Assembly (NCBI GenBank): GCA_015680685.1
Contig: MNCI01005867.1
Coordinates: 1,032,156-1,096,155, forward strand
Direction of reading: 5' to 3'
From: Gnetum montanum
Taxonomy: Eukaryota > Streptophyta > Gnetopsida > Gnetales > Gnetaceae
DNA length: 64,000 nucleotides
This document shows positions 22,859 to 34,350 of this stretch, in pieces; the first letter of the stretch is position 1; each line of letters starts with the position of its first letter. Under the pieces are notes generated by a model. It had not been told where the DNA came from. It saw only the letters and a list, made by a program, of their open reading frames with translations, and made no database searches. The position numbers and the translations under genes are program-made.

Positions 22859-24360
22859 TTTTTTAACTTTTTAAATCCTTTTAATCTTAATAGATTTATC
22901 ATATGCCCTCCATGGATAAAATCCCAAAAATCAGCTGTTCTGTATACTAGTGAGCAGGCCATTTTTCTTTGACAGGCAAAATGAATCTCTTTTTTATCTT
23001 TGGAATTTGTTAGGGAAGGATTTAGGCTACTTAGGAGCGACCGGATGGGAAAACGAAGGATGTTACGAGTCACCTGCTTTATTTTTCAATATTGCTCAAC
23101 ATGTTTTATTTTTTAATATTGCTAAACATGTTTGCAGCAAATGTTTCAGTTTCTGATCTATCTTGCTATGGTTAGGCATCTTTGGATTTGTTATCGACCA
23201 TCCTCTTCAATTAGTTTGAGTTTGAATATCTAATGTTTTTAATTTCATAATTATTTTAGATATATTAAGTGTTGCAAAATTATATTTTTCGCTAAGAAGG
23301 TGGTAACTTTATTGAAATCAAATGTGATGAAGCATTATTACAATAGAAGATCCATAGAATCTATTGGACATATATTACATTTTTATGAAAATTAAAAATA
23401 GACTATACAAATTGACTAAGCATCAATGGGGGCATAAAAAACAAATAGTGAGTACAAGGAAAAAATACATGTAACTTATCTTCAAGAGTTCTTGATCTAC
23501 ACAACCTATAAATGCATTCTTCTTGGGGGAGTTGAATCTATTTGCCTCTTTCAATTCTAAGATGATGAGAACTTAAGTGAAGCTTGCTGATAGCATTCCA
23601 ATACTTATGGGAATAACAACTAAGAGACACTGAGCTTCTATATCTAGTTTATTAAAGATATATTATGGTGTAAATAAAATTGTCTCTTGCCTTCCACATT
23701 AGACCACATCTATGATAAAACCTTTTGCTTGATTATTTGGGGAATATGCTTAGGATTTTGTTGCATGTCTCCCTAAGAGGTATTTCATTTTCTTAATCAT
23801 TGCTTCCCTTAAAAACACAAATCATGGTCTCCTCAATAACGATTGTAGAGAATTTGTCTTGCCTTGAGATATGCAAGCTATGAGTGTATGTAACGAATTG
23901 GCACAAGGCTTTTGCTTCTAAAGGTAATATATCACATTCACACAATAATATTGAGTAAGATGTTTGCATCTTCACCTTTAACTTATTTCAAAGAAAAGTT
24001 ATTTACACTCTTTCAATATCTTCCAAAGTTTAGTGTCCAGTCTAAGTTCCCAAACAACACATTCATACAATATAGTTAGGATAAATGATAGTTTGAAAAT
24101 TGTTTTCTAATTTTCAAAGCCTAGAGTCCTAAATCCTTGCAATTGTTTTTTGAAAACATAAGAGCCTTGAAACTTCCTGCTTTTTTTTCTTTAATGCACT
24201 TCTCCCATATGCAATTATTCATATAAATGAGACCTAAATATTTAAAAGAATATATTATTTGCACATTGGTACCTCCAAAATAGAAGTTATAACAATTATT
24301 TCTTGTACCCTAAATCATCAATTTAGTTTTACCTACACTCACTTTATTAGTTTTCCTTTT

Positions 24361-24486
24361 TATGGTCCTATTTGGATTTTTGTAACTAAACTTCTATTTA
24401 TAACATTAGTTATGAGTATATGTTATGGTCCTATTTGGATTTTTGTAACTAAACTTCTATTTATAACATTAGTTATGAGTATATGT
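24361..24486. repeat. 63-bp perfect or near-perfect tandem duplication
   Basis: The 63-bp unit starting TATGGTCCTATTTGG occurs at 24361-24423 and again at 24424-24486 with no difference that I can see. It is much younger than its surroundings. Confidence 0.92.
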
Positions 24487-24724
24487 ATGAGAGTGTATCT
24501 TGCTTTCCAAGTTTTTTTCTTTATAATTAAAGAAAGTGCCAGATGGAGTTATGCTTATGGCAATGTTATATTTGTTGTGATGTTACATAGTTTCTAACAA
24601 AATATTTTGTTAGTTGTATGTTTTATGATTTTTTATTTAGATTATATAAATTCTTTAGACCTTTTCTTTTGTTTGTCTTTTTGCATTTATGTGTTGTACA
24701 CTTGCAAGCTTTGCCACAGAACAA

Positions 24725-24800
24725 TGAGGTGTTAGCTTACTGCTAAGAGTCTTGGCTTGGTAACCCTAGGTCCTAGGCATAAAGTTTTAGGGTATATCTA
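24725..24800 (+). mobile_element. tRNA-derived SINE relic
   Basis: GTGTTAGCTTACTGCTAAGA then GTCTTGGCTTGG and CCCTAGGT match the minus-strand copy at 56180-56270 base for base over most of the tRNA-like head. The B box has decayed. Confidence 0.55.
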
Positions 24801-24969
24801 GTTCTAGTTTCAACAAACCTATTTAATGGTATGGAATTTCTTAATATTTTGTTTATTATAATTCTAATTGTGATTTTCTAAAAATAATTTTTAAGTAAAA
24901 ATGTAATTTTAGTTATATTTTTACCTTTTTTTCATTTTAAACTTTCATATAGTTCAAGGGACCACCACT

Positions 24970-25030
24970 AAACATTGATGGTAAGGTGCTTATTTTTCAA
25001 GTTGTAAGACTTGAGTTTAAGCATAGGTGA
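24970..25030 (+). mobile_element. tRNA-derived SINE-like relic, second subfamily
   Basis: A box TGGTAAGGTGC (24979-24989) and B box TGAGTTTAAGC (25012-25022) at tRNA-like spacing. It is related to the copy at 56300-56365. Confidence 0.4.
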
Positions 25031-28000
25031 AGTCACTCTAAAGAGGTTAGGCTTTCGCTCATCTACCACCCTCCTAAGACCTCATGTTAAGCTTTTGTTC
25101 ATCTTACCCTTCAACCTTATTGGAGTTATTTAAGTTACTACTATGACTATGGGTCATGATATGGAAGAAGAGAAATGTTAAAGGTGTTAAGGGGTGGGTG
25201 TTGGAAAAAAATGAATAATAATTTTAAAAATTCAGTGTACCTGAACAGTGACTACATATGTAACTGTACTTAGGATTTAGAAATTTTTTAAACTAAGATT
25301 GAACTTCAATTTAAACTTTATTTTTAACAAAATTAAGTTAAAAAGTTAATTTTTTCTCTTATACGTTTTATTTTAATATTGAATATTACGGGTTAGTCTT
25401 TTGATGATCGGCTGAATTTCACTGTTAAAACAGTTGTCACAGGAAAATGATTTTACACGGCAACTGTGAAATTTAACATCAACCGGACCGAATCTTGGAT
25501 TTGGAAGGAATTTAACTTTTTTCAAATGGAAGTAGGGTTCAGTAAACATCATGATGGAAGTGTTCGTATTGAAACTGTGTTGGCCTTTTCTCAAAAACGT
25601 TTTACGGAACTGTGCTCGGGTTTTTACTTTAGCAGCACTGTGTTAAGTGTCCCTCCAACAACGAGAAAATTGAGCGTCTCACGATCCGAACTGGGGTCAG
25701 AGGTATCGTGGATGCTTGATTATAAGTGAACATGCCTTGTCGCCTGCAAAAACCATACGGCAGAAACATGAAACTTATTCTTCCGCCGTTAGTTTTGCAG
25801 GTGGTACCAAGAGTGTTTTCATTCCAAACAATTTTAATGCCAGTAAACTTTTGAAAATTGCACTTTGCTGTCCTATTTCCTTGCCATCTGCGCTAGAACC
25901 AAGATGTTTAGGGGCCGTCGCCCGACATGGTTTGCCTTTCCGTACCTTGTTAACGTAACAGTTTTTCCTTTTAGGATGACCGAAAAAAAAGAAAAGAAGA
26001 CTTCATTATGGAATTTGTTGTAGGACAAGTAGAAATTTGAAATTCTTGGGATCCTAATCATGTACTGTGGGTATTAGCAACGGACGGATTTGGTTTGCCT
26101 TTTCCGTACCATAAAGTAACGGTTTGCTTCTAAAGAAGTAAAAAGAGCGTTGGTATTTGATTACGGAATTTGTTGGACGATTTGCTTTTTTTTTCTCTCT
26201 CTCTTTTTCGGGGTATCCTAGAGATACAAAATTACTCCATTCAAATGAATGGAACTTGGGATCTTAGATATAACAAAAATTCCTCCTGCTTTTGGGATGC
26301 TGCAGATGCAAAATCCCTGTGTTGCTCTTTAAGTTCACATTAACTGAACTTCCCTGAACTGAATGGAACTTGGCACTCAGAGATGCAGAATTCCTCCTGC
26401 TTTTTCAAAGTGTTCACATTAACATAAGTTTATCGAATTTGATCAAAAACTTGGGATCTTCAGAGCTGCACAAATTTCCTCCTACTCCAGGACCGTGGGT
26501 TGACGGTGCTATTGTCTCAAATAAGGAGAGTATTTGGTGTTTAGTTGAAATTTAACTTTGCAAGAGCAGTCACATTATGGTGGGAATGATGCCGATGGCT
26601 TACCAACGAAATGCAACAACACTACTGATATATGTATATTTTTACTGTCCAATCTAAGCTAATTATGTGGGAGCGGATGAATTAGATGTAAAGGCGATCA
26701 AAAACACAAAATGGGCTTGGCCCGCAGTAGTAGCCCCGTGACGGAGATGCGACTGGAGCCCTGAGAAACAAAAATCCACCACCGTCATCATCATCATGAA
26801 CACCAAGCATGAGATTTCATTCATATGCATGGAGTCACATCCTGCGCGTAGCCCTACCAATGAATGATCCGATCCTGCAACAGAGTTGGTGTAATCTCCA
26901 ACTTTTAATCTTAACCCCAGTTACGATCTATGATCCTCTTGTGTGTGTGTATATATATTCTGCTTCGTCATCCTCTCTCTCTACCAGTTCCCACAATAGG
27001 ATGCAAAAATTTCTGCATCCCAGTAATTTGCAGTTGACAATGTGTGAAAAAAAATATAAAAATGGGTGGTTTGCTTGTGCTGTAAGGGAAAAGACAGAGG
27101 CTGGAGAAAAATCATGCTACTAGTGGCTGGCTGTTGCTGGTGGTGGTGGGGTTTTGGGTAGAAATGAGGGAGGTAAGAGAAAAAAAGGGATAGAGGGAAT
27201 GCTTATTCCTCTTCTTCTGCATGCCCTGCATCATATCAGTATGGCAGGTATGGCCGTTGAGAAGCCACGAATGAAGGTCAAGCAGCATAAATAGAAATTT
27301 GGAAACACAGCAAACCAGAAAAAGGGAAAAGAAGAAAGGGGAAAAAAACATTAAAGAAATAGAAAAAAAGAGAAAAGTTTGGGCAGTCCATTATCAGCAT
27401 GATTGATGTCGAGAGGCGCACGACGAATCCGATGACCCACCAGTCCATAGGAGGGAAACACAGTACAGGCTCAACAAATAAAACTGTTCCCCTTTTGTTA
27501 GTTTCTCCAACACTCCTGATCCTGATTGATTCATTTTGATTGTGCCCCTGCTCACTGCTCTTTCTTTCTTTTCTTTTTTCTGTTGTTTTCTCCCCCGGGC
27601 CTGACCTGCAGGATCTGAGCCTGTTTGCCGGTGCCTATTATATAGATGAACCAGAGCCAAGCATGCCTGCTACCCCGAAACTTGCTCTCTGCTGCTACTT
27701 CCTGCAGAATCGTCAGCATGCATGTCAGAATTATACAGTAGCTACGACGCTGCCACTGCTCAGTCATACAAGAATTGAACTCGGAATCTCTGCGGCACAC
27801 AGAAAAGGCTATGAATAGCATGGCTTCGCGAGAGTAAAGCCTGCGTTTTTTTAATCCACTTATCACGCATCACGGAGACAAGCGAGGACGGAGCTGGTTG
27901 CTGCTGCTGCCTAAAGAAGGTACTGACAGGTTGGTTGTGCTGCTCACTACTCTTGTTTTCCGCTGTTTCAAGGATAGAGAAAGAAAGACACGACGACGCT

Positions 28001-28308
28001 GTATTTCTCAAAAACTTTCGAATTCAAGAGATTTTGACAACACACAGTGCTGCTTACAGGCTTACAGCACACAATTGGTTTAATATCTCCGTTCCTTTCA
28101 AAACATCACACTTTCACAGCAGCCTTAGCTTTAGAGCACTTGCATTTCAACTCGGTAATTTCCTAATTTTCTATGATCTCGTCCTCTAACATCCATCACC
28201 TGTTCCAACATGATGCTAGGCTAGCCAGCAAGCAAGCAATCAATCAATACGCGTCGCTCGAAAGCTCGTAACAAGAAGTGAAGGATCAAAACACTGCAGC
28301 AGCAGCGA

Positions 28309-28315
28309 TATATAA
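28309..28315 (+). promoter_or_regulatory. Candidate TATA box of the LBD gene
   Basis: TATATAA 79 bp upstream of the ATG at 28394, leaving room for a leader of about 50 nt. Position and motif are the only evidence. Confidence 0.4.
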
Positions 28316-28393
28316 CAGATCCCGAGGCTCGTCGGGTGCAATAAAGGAAGAACGTTTTGCAGTTTCAGCTTCAGAGGAAGAAGAAGAATAATA

Positions 28394-28954
28394 ATGACGA
28401 GGGAAACGGGCGGGAGGAAGCAGAGCAGCATGTCGCCATGCGCGGCGTGCAAGCTGCTGCGGAGGAGGTGCGCGAGCGACTGCGTGTTCGCTCCGTATTT
28501 TCCGGCGGACGATCCGCAGAAATTCGCGAACGTGCACAGGGTTTTCGGAGCCAGCAACGTGAACAAGATGTTGCAGGATCTGCCGCTGCAAAACAGAGCA
28601 GATGCGGTGAGCAGCATGGTTTACGAGGCCAACGCGCGAGTCCGGGATCCCGTGTACGGCTGCGTAGGCGCCATTTCCTCGCTGCAGCACCAGGTCTACC
28701 ACCTGCAAAAGGAGCTCGCCATTGCTCATGCCGAGGTCGTTCACCTCCGTCTGCGTGCCACCGCTGCCGCTGCCGCCCAAGTTTCGCCGACGCAGCCCCA
28801 AAAATCCGCCCCCGTTGCCGCCGGAGCTGCTTCCGATAAATCCTCCGTGGTTTCCGCCGGCGGAGCCGCGCACAAGTCCGACTCCTCCTGCGAGGACGAT
28901 CGCCTCTGGAACCCGCCCTGTGTCTTAGACCTGGCAGCTTCCTGTTTCCACTGA
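28394..28954 (+). CDS. Class I LOB-domain (LBD) transcription factor, LBD3/LBD4-like
   Basis: A 186-residue protein with the full LOB domain at about residues 15-115. The C block is CAACKLLRRRCASDC (CX2CX6CX3C, Cys16, 19, 26, 30), a zinc-binding DNA-contact motif. The GAS block starts FGASNVNKML at about residue 51, and DPVYGCVGAISSLQ leads into a leucine-zipper-like helix (about 97-118) used for dimerisation. The C-terminus is Ala/Ser-rich and variable, as in the family. LBD proteins are plant-only nuclear regulators of organ boundaries, vascular and meristem development. The motif wording is closest to what I remember of the LBD3/LBD4 clade. The coding frame is uninterrupted, whereas many LBD genes have an intron inside the LOB domain. 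The G+C-rich frame stands out from its A+T-rich surroundings; overlapping frames on both strands are shadows. Confidence 0.95.
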   Translation: MTRETGGRKQSSMSPCAACKLLRRRCASDCVFAPYFPADDPQKFANVHRVFGASNVNKMLQDLPLQNRADAVSSMVYEANARVRDPVYGCVGAISSLQHQVYHLQKELAIAHAEVVHLRLRATAAAAAQVSPTQPQKSAPVAAGAASDKSSVVSAGGAAHKSDSSCEDDRLWNPPCVLDLAASCFH

Positions 28955-29027
28955 TGCAAATTTTATGCCACTGATACGTATACGATTAATATACTCTGTA
29001 CTCATTCCTAACAATGCTCATACCCTC

Positions 29028-29062
29028 CGTCGTCGTCGTCGTCGTCGTCTTCTTCTTCTTCT
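29028..29062. repeat. (CGT)n/(CTT)n trinucleotide microsatellite
   Basis: About seven CGT units run straight into about four CTT units, 75-110 bp after the LBD stop, and so probably within its 3' untranslated region. Confidence 0.9.
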
Positions 29063-31159
29063 GCGTCTCTGATGTTTTCCAAAATCTGATTACCGTCGGT
29101 GTTCTCTCTGCATAGATCAATGTGCAACGAGAATCTCCACACAACACTACTGAAGGATTGTTCTTGCAATCTTGCGCGTGTGCGGCTGCTGTGTAGAATA
29201 TTCTACAGTCTGCCCGTTCTTAGCCATCCTCATACTTACTCTCTTTTGCTTTTCAAAAGAAAAAGATTTTGTCACAGAAAGTTCGTTACATGACTTGCAT
29301 CTTTCATCTCTGCGTGCGAGGTTGTTGTATAGAGTTTCTGGAACACTGGGAGAAAGTTTCTTAATATTTTGCTGCTCAAGGTTGGTTACATGGAAGTTTT
29401 TTGCTTTCAATTGCACATGAATAAGCACGGTATCAAAGAAAACAGATTTTGAGTTCGGTTACCGTAGAACTCTTACAGACTTTGCATAAATTAAAACTTC
29501 TGCTAAGATAAATTTGTAAACGTACGCGTTCCAGATTCACACAGGTGGTTCTTGGTTTCCCACGGTAACCATCATGGAACAGCGCTGGTACCATACCTTT
29601 AACTTGTGCTCCAACAGTATGAACGGACATGTATGATTATACTTTTTGCGCATGCACTTATGTTGGAACAATGCTAATTTTTCCCACTCATTTCTCGGCT
29701 ACGTGATCATTGAAAACTGGATCATCAAATCAAGGCAATTGCCGTACTGAACTATGACACAAATTAGAGTTACAGCTCAGGTAGAATCATCCTGCATCAG
29801 GTTAGCCTACACGGAGCTGTATTGAACTATGGCACAAATTAGAGTTACAGCTCAGGTAGAGTTCATAAAGCACCATCTATGTACGCTGCAGCCAGCACAC
29901 GGTAATTTGAACATGGAAAAAGAACAAAGCAGTATGCAACCAATCATTTTGACTATGGTAAAAGAACAAAGCACACAGGAGAACTTGAGGTTACTACAAC
30001 CTACAATACATCATAATTTTCATACCAGGAAAAATCGACACCCAAATTGAGCCTATTGCGCAGTTACTGACAAAGAGTTTAACAAAATGACTTATTAATC
30101 TTTTCAGGTATATAAGCAGTGATTTCAATTCTGGAGCCTAACTTCTTTGAATGGCCGTATACAACCAATTATGATTTTCAACACCACAGAAAAACCTTGA
30201 GGTTGCTACAACCTATAACACATAATAACATATTACTGGAAACTAGGTTCTTCTCATGCTAAGGAGAAGTCCCACCTAACTTCTTTGAAAAGCTGGGTTC
30301 AAGCAACCCAGGTCTTCAACTTGATGAACGAGCACCTTACCATCACTCCAAATGATAGAGGTTGCAACAGAATAATTTTCATTCTAACAAAAATTGAAGT
30401 TGCAACGGAAGATAATTTTCAAACATAAAATTGAGCTTTAAAAGAATTGAACCCATAACTTGTCTTATCATCTATTGGATGCAATTTTCCTTCATCATAT
30501 GTATATTTACATAACCGTCCCAATGTTACATTCATGGATCTCACAGATTTCTGTTTCGTGGCTATTTCTTGCTGTGAAATTTCGCTGTATCTGAGTGTAA
30601 CTGCAGTATAAACAGCATGCAAACTCAGAGGTTGATCGCTATAACCAGTATATGCAAGTCACGGAGATACAGTTTTGGTGGGAAAATTGCAGACTCGTGT
30701 AAGGTTTAACAGGAAACAGAGGTAGATAAAAAGCTGAAACACTGGAGAAGCAGGTAAAATGTTGTAATATAGTCGTAGAAAGGGTCTGACATTCATAGAA
30801 GTTGGAATACTGGTCAAAGACATTTTCCTACCGTATACCTGTTCTGTTCGTGGGAAGGTAAATCTCTGACTTCGAGCCCTTGGGGATTTTTAGCAACTTA
30901 AGCTTCGCGCGTGCTGGATCATACGGCAGAAATTTGACGGCCATGGATCCGCACGTGAGACGTACAATATAAAGGTTATTATTTGCCATGTATTTCAATG
31001 GATTTGGTGAATCGTAGAATTATCCATCAATTAAATAGTCGGCACTGTCCCACATAGACTCTGCAGTCGCTTGATTGGTCTTATATCCGATACCTTTTTT
31101 CTCCCTTCTTTTTTCAAGTACAACCTTGATTCTAAGCAAAATATACAGAGAGTGATAGG

Positions 31160-31215
31160 GAAGGTTGAACCTCCAACCTCCGATTTAGTGGGCATACTGG
31201 TAAGGTCTTCCATTC
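31160..31215 (-). mobile_element. Possible tRNA-derived SINE relic
   Basis: The minus strand has GGAGGTTCAACC (B box, 31163-31174) preceded at tRNA-like distance by ACCTTACCAGTATGCCC. A single copy, so weak. Confidence 0.35.
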
Positions 31216-31694
31216 AAAAGTTTTCTGCGAGGTGGTAGTTAAACTAATAATTCTGTTTATCTGTCAATCAACACATTATATAAGTTGAAGCTATGATTGG
31301 GTTGTGCCGTTTCTTTCGAATCTTGCAGGGAATACCTCCCATTACTATGCTAAACCAGTAAATTTGCTGGTTTGTAAACTGGATTAGTAAGAAAATACGG
31401 TCAGGCAAAAACAAGAGTAAACATTCACATACATTATTCCCAAATCTACAAACTACTATTTAAACAGGTTGACGCACTTTGAGAAGTCTACGAAAAGCTT
31501 AACTATATTGGAATGTCTGGTATCAACCTGCCACTATGTAATGGTAGCCGAAGTTTTTACACTAATACCCTAGAAAGATTGCTAAGCATTAGTCTTTACA
31601 AATTCAAAATTAATGCCATGTTCCAACTTTCATTTTATTTTCACCCTTTCCAACCTGGCTTTCAACTTCCAACCAACATTCTTTCTAACCTGAC

Positions 31695-31885
31695 TTTCAA
31701 CTCCAAACTAAACTTAGCTCTCACAAAACTACCCGCCATCTCTTTCAACTCCAAACTAAACTTAGCTCTCACAAAACTACCCGCCATCTCTTTCAACTCC
31801 AAACTAAACTTAGCTCTCACAAAACTACCGCCATCTCTTTCAACTCCAAACTAAACTTAGCTCTCACAAAACTACCCGCCATCTC
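31695..31885. repeat. 48-bp minisatellite, four copies
   Basis: Unit TTTCAACTCCAAACTAAACT... starts at 31695, 31743, 31791 and 31838 (periods 48, 48, 47). Near-identical copies indicate recent expansion. The in-frame translation is a repeat artefact. Confidence 0.95.
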
Positions 31886-34350
31886 TATACTGCCTGATAC
31901 AGTAATTTTTCAGCTACAAAACGTAATACATTGTACATTAGTGTACACAATTTTTACCCATTTAAAACCATGCTCTTGGCCAGTGCCCAGCTGCAAAACG
32001 TAAACGTAATACATTGTACATTATTGTACACAATTTTTACCCATTTGGCCAGTTCCTAGTCACCACATCAGCAAAAATTAACACCTTATCAGATAAGACA
32101 GACTTGTCGGCAGGATTGTCTATAATACGAACAGACGAGGAACAAGCTTTTCACATTAAATGCTTGTACCTTTGCAGCAGTTTCTGTTGACTGTAACTAT
32201 ATAAGCATGGCATACTTGGGTTCAAGACCATGCATTTTTATTTTTTGGGTATCGCAATCCTTTTTTTAATAACATTGAGAGCATACGTCAAATTCCAAAG
32301 TGTAAGCTGAGATCTTCAGTTTGCCGCTGCTTGCGTGCACATCTTTTACAGCTTTCTGCTCCACGCAAAATCTTGCGCTTTTATTTGTTACCATTTTTTC
32401 TAAATTTGTTCCATCTTAATGGTTAAAAACATGGATTCAGGAATCCTTCAGAAAAGTAGCATTGACATGACCATAGATTTGAACGGCAAATCTTTAGAAT
32501 CGAAAGTCAAAAACCAACGCAATCTGCCCGCTGCTCTCAAGGGCCCCTTTCCAACTTTTCCCTATACCTATATCATCATATTATGTGAACATAATCATAA
32601 CAGTCCACCTACCGAATAATATCAGACGGCAAATAAAAATTTAATTGTCTACATCAGGATGACGAACGTATTGAAGACGTGGGTGGCATAAGGTGGAATC
32701 TTTACTTTTCAGGGCCTCGGCGTCTTTACATGCCAAGGCCGGTGTTTTGACCACAGGAATCTGCCCATTATCTAAAGATTTCATGTACTCTCTTATCAGG
32801 TACTAAGAAAGTCAAATAACTATTGAGCATGTAGGCCCTTCTCCTTTTCTCGTATGCTAGCATCTTTTCATTTCCAACGTTATCACGTCTACTTTACGAA
32901 GAATGTATGCTACCAAAACCCATTATTACGGTTTTGTTTTATTTTTTCTCAAGTGGTGGTCATAATGTTTTCAGTCTCACCCAAAACGAGCGTGGTCGTT
33001 GCACCTGCTGATTTGAACATTTTCTGAAATCACGTATTTTTTCGGGGTGCATACAAGTATTGGTTAAATAGGAAGAACACGTCAAACGCTGAAAACAAAA
33101 CCAGCAAATATTTAACCAGCAAACAGTAAATATTTGCAATTTTGCATGAGGTTATAGTCATTATTCTTTTCAAAATTTCTTGATTGGAAAGATCCTTTGA
33201 AAGAACTTACAGCAAAATCAAAGATCAAGAAATCACAAAGTGAGAATTCATCAAACAAAGTTCTTATATAGTGGGTCACGAAGAACAAGACAAGATCACA
33301 AAGTCCTTAAATAAAATCTTAAAGAAATTTTCTAAAAGAAATGTTAAACTTTTATTATTATATAATGAAAACACTTTTCAAAATATTGGTATTCTAGAAA
33401 TGTACACAGGGTGCTATCAATATTGAAAAGTAAAAGCATGGAAAAATATCACATAACAAGGTTGTTAACTTCGAACATTATTAATGATGATTGAAAGATT
33501 CTTTTCTTATCTTATTTTATAAAGACTTAACATTTAAACCTTCTGTCCAATATTTAAGCCTTAAGTAAATATAATATTAAAAAAATAGCACACCAAAGAA
33601 ATAGGATACAATAAAGTTCTGATGTATCAAATATGAAACCTAAGACATCTAGGATGTACTTTGCGTTGTCAACATACCAAGTAGGAAACCAAAGAAGATA
33701 GTAATACTAACAATTATTGTGATCTCCAAAATAGTCTTTTATTATGATCACATTACTATTGTTAATTTTAGGATTTTTATGTTAAATATATTAATTAAAA
33801 GATAAAAAATATTCTACTTGTTTAAAGAGACCATTAATAACATTATTATTAATTCGGATGGTTGAAGATGTTTCTTACACTTTCTGTTTAAAGCTCATTT
33901 CTTTACATTTTGTAAATTATATATCCCATTGATTTAATTATTTTAAGTTCAAGTACAATTTGCAGTAGTTGTATGCATCATCAATTTTGCTTCAGAAGGA
34001 ATTAAAATTCTGTTGTCAGAAATCATTCTACCTTGAATATACATTTCGTGACCGTTTAAAATGTTTTGTCAATTGTTTGCTTGTAATATCATTGCTACAA
34101 AGGAAACAAGTTTACGAGAAATAAAGTTCTTTAATAAAGGACAACACATTTTTTGTTGTCAACAACAATTGACCATCGTTCGTAAACAAAATTTATTTTA
34201 GAATATAGGAACAAACATTCCCCAACTGAAATATTATAGAATAAATTTATTTCCATGCAAACACAGACATTGTTGTTGGATAAAAAAAGTACGACCGTTA
34301 GCTCCTGTAAGATGCCTTACAGTAAAGCCGTATAAGCATACCATGAACCT

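Larger units (their letters stand above)
22317..28393. other. Spacer between the U-box and LBD genes
   Basis: Mostly A+T-rich, with no credible gene. It contains SINE-like relics (22785-22858, 24725-24800, 24970-25030) and a 63-bp tandem duplication (24361-24486). A diverged duplication centred on GGTTTGCCTTTCCGTACC lies at about 25926 and 26092, and degenerate repeats of GGAACTTGGGATCTT...ATTCCTCCTGC type at 26250-26480. From 26600 the base composition becomes more G+C-rich, as expected for the LBD upstream region. A minus-strand stretch at 23590-24240 resembles decayed retroelement sequence, but I cannot assign it. Confidence 0.5.
28955..34350. other. Spacer between the LBD gene and the ferrochelatase 3' end
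   Basis: No gene recognised. Contents: a GTC/TCT microsatellite just after the LBD gene; a 40-bp direct repeat (CACAAATTAGAGTTACAGCT) at about 29755 and 29831; degenerate repeats with GAGGTTGCAAC-type cores at 29980-30410; a SINE-like relic at 31160-31215; a 48-bp minisatellite at 31695-31885; and a duplicated AATACATTGTACATTA block at about 31925 and 32010. The rest is A+T-rich and featureless to me. Confidence 0.5.

Noticed and set aside
28286-28873. Long minus-strand frame (195 codons) over the LBD gene, plus other overlapping frames
   Set aside because: G+C-rich shadow of a recognised LOB-domain gene. The peptide is low-complexity without a domain.
31695-31885. CRISPR-like array
   Set aside because: The repeats are directly adjacent without spacers, and the genome is a plant. 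A minisatellite.
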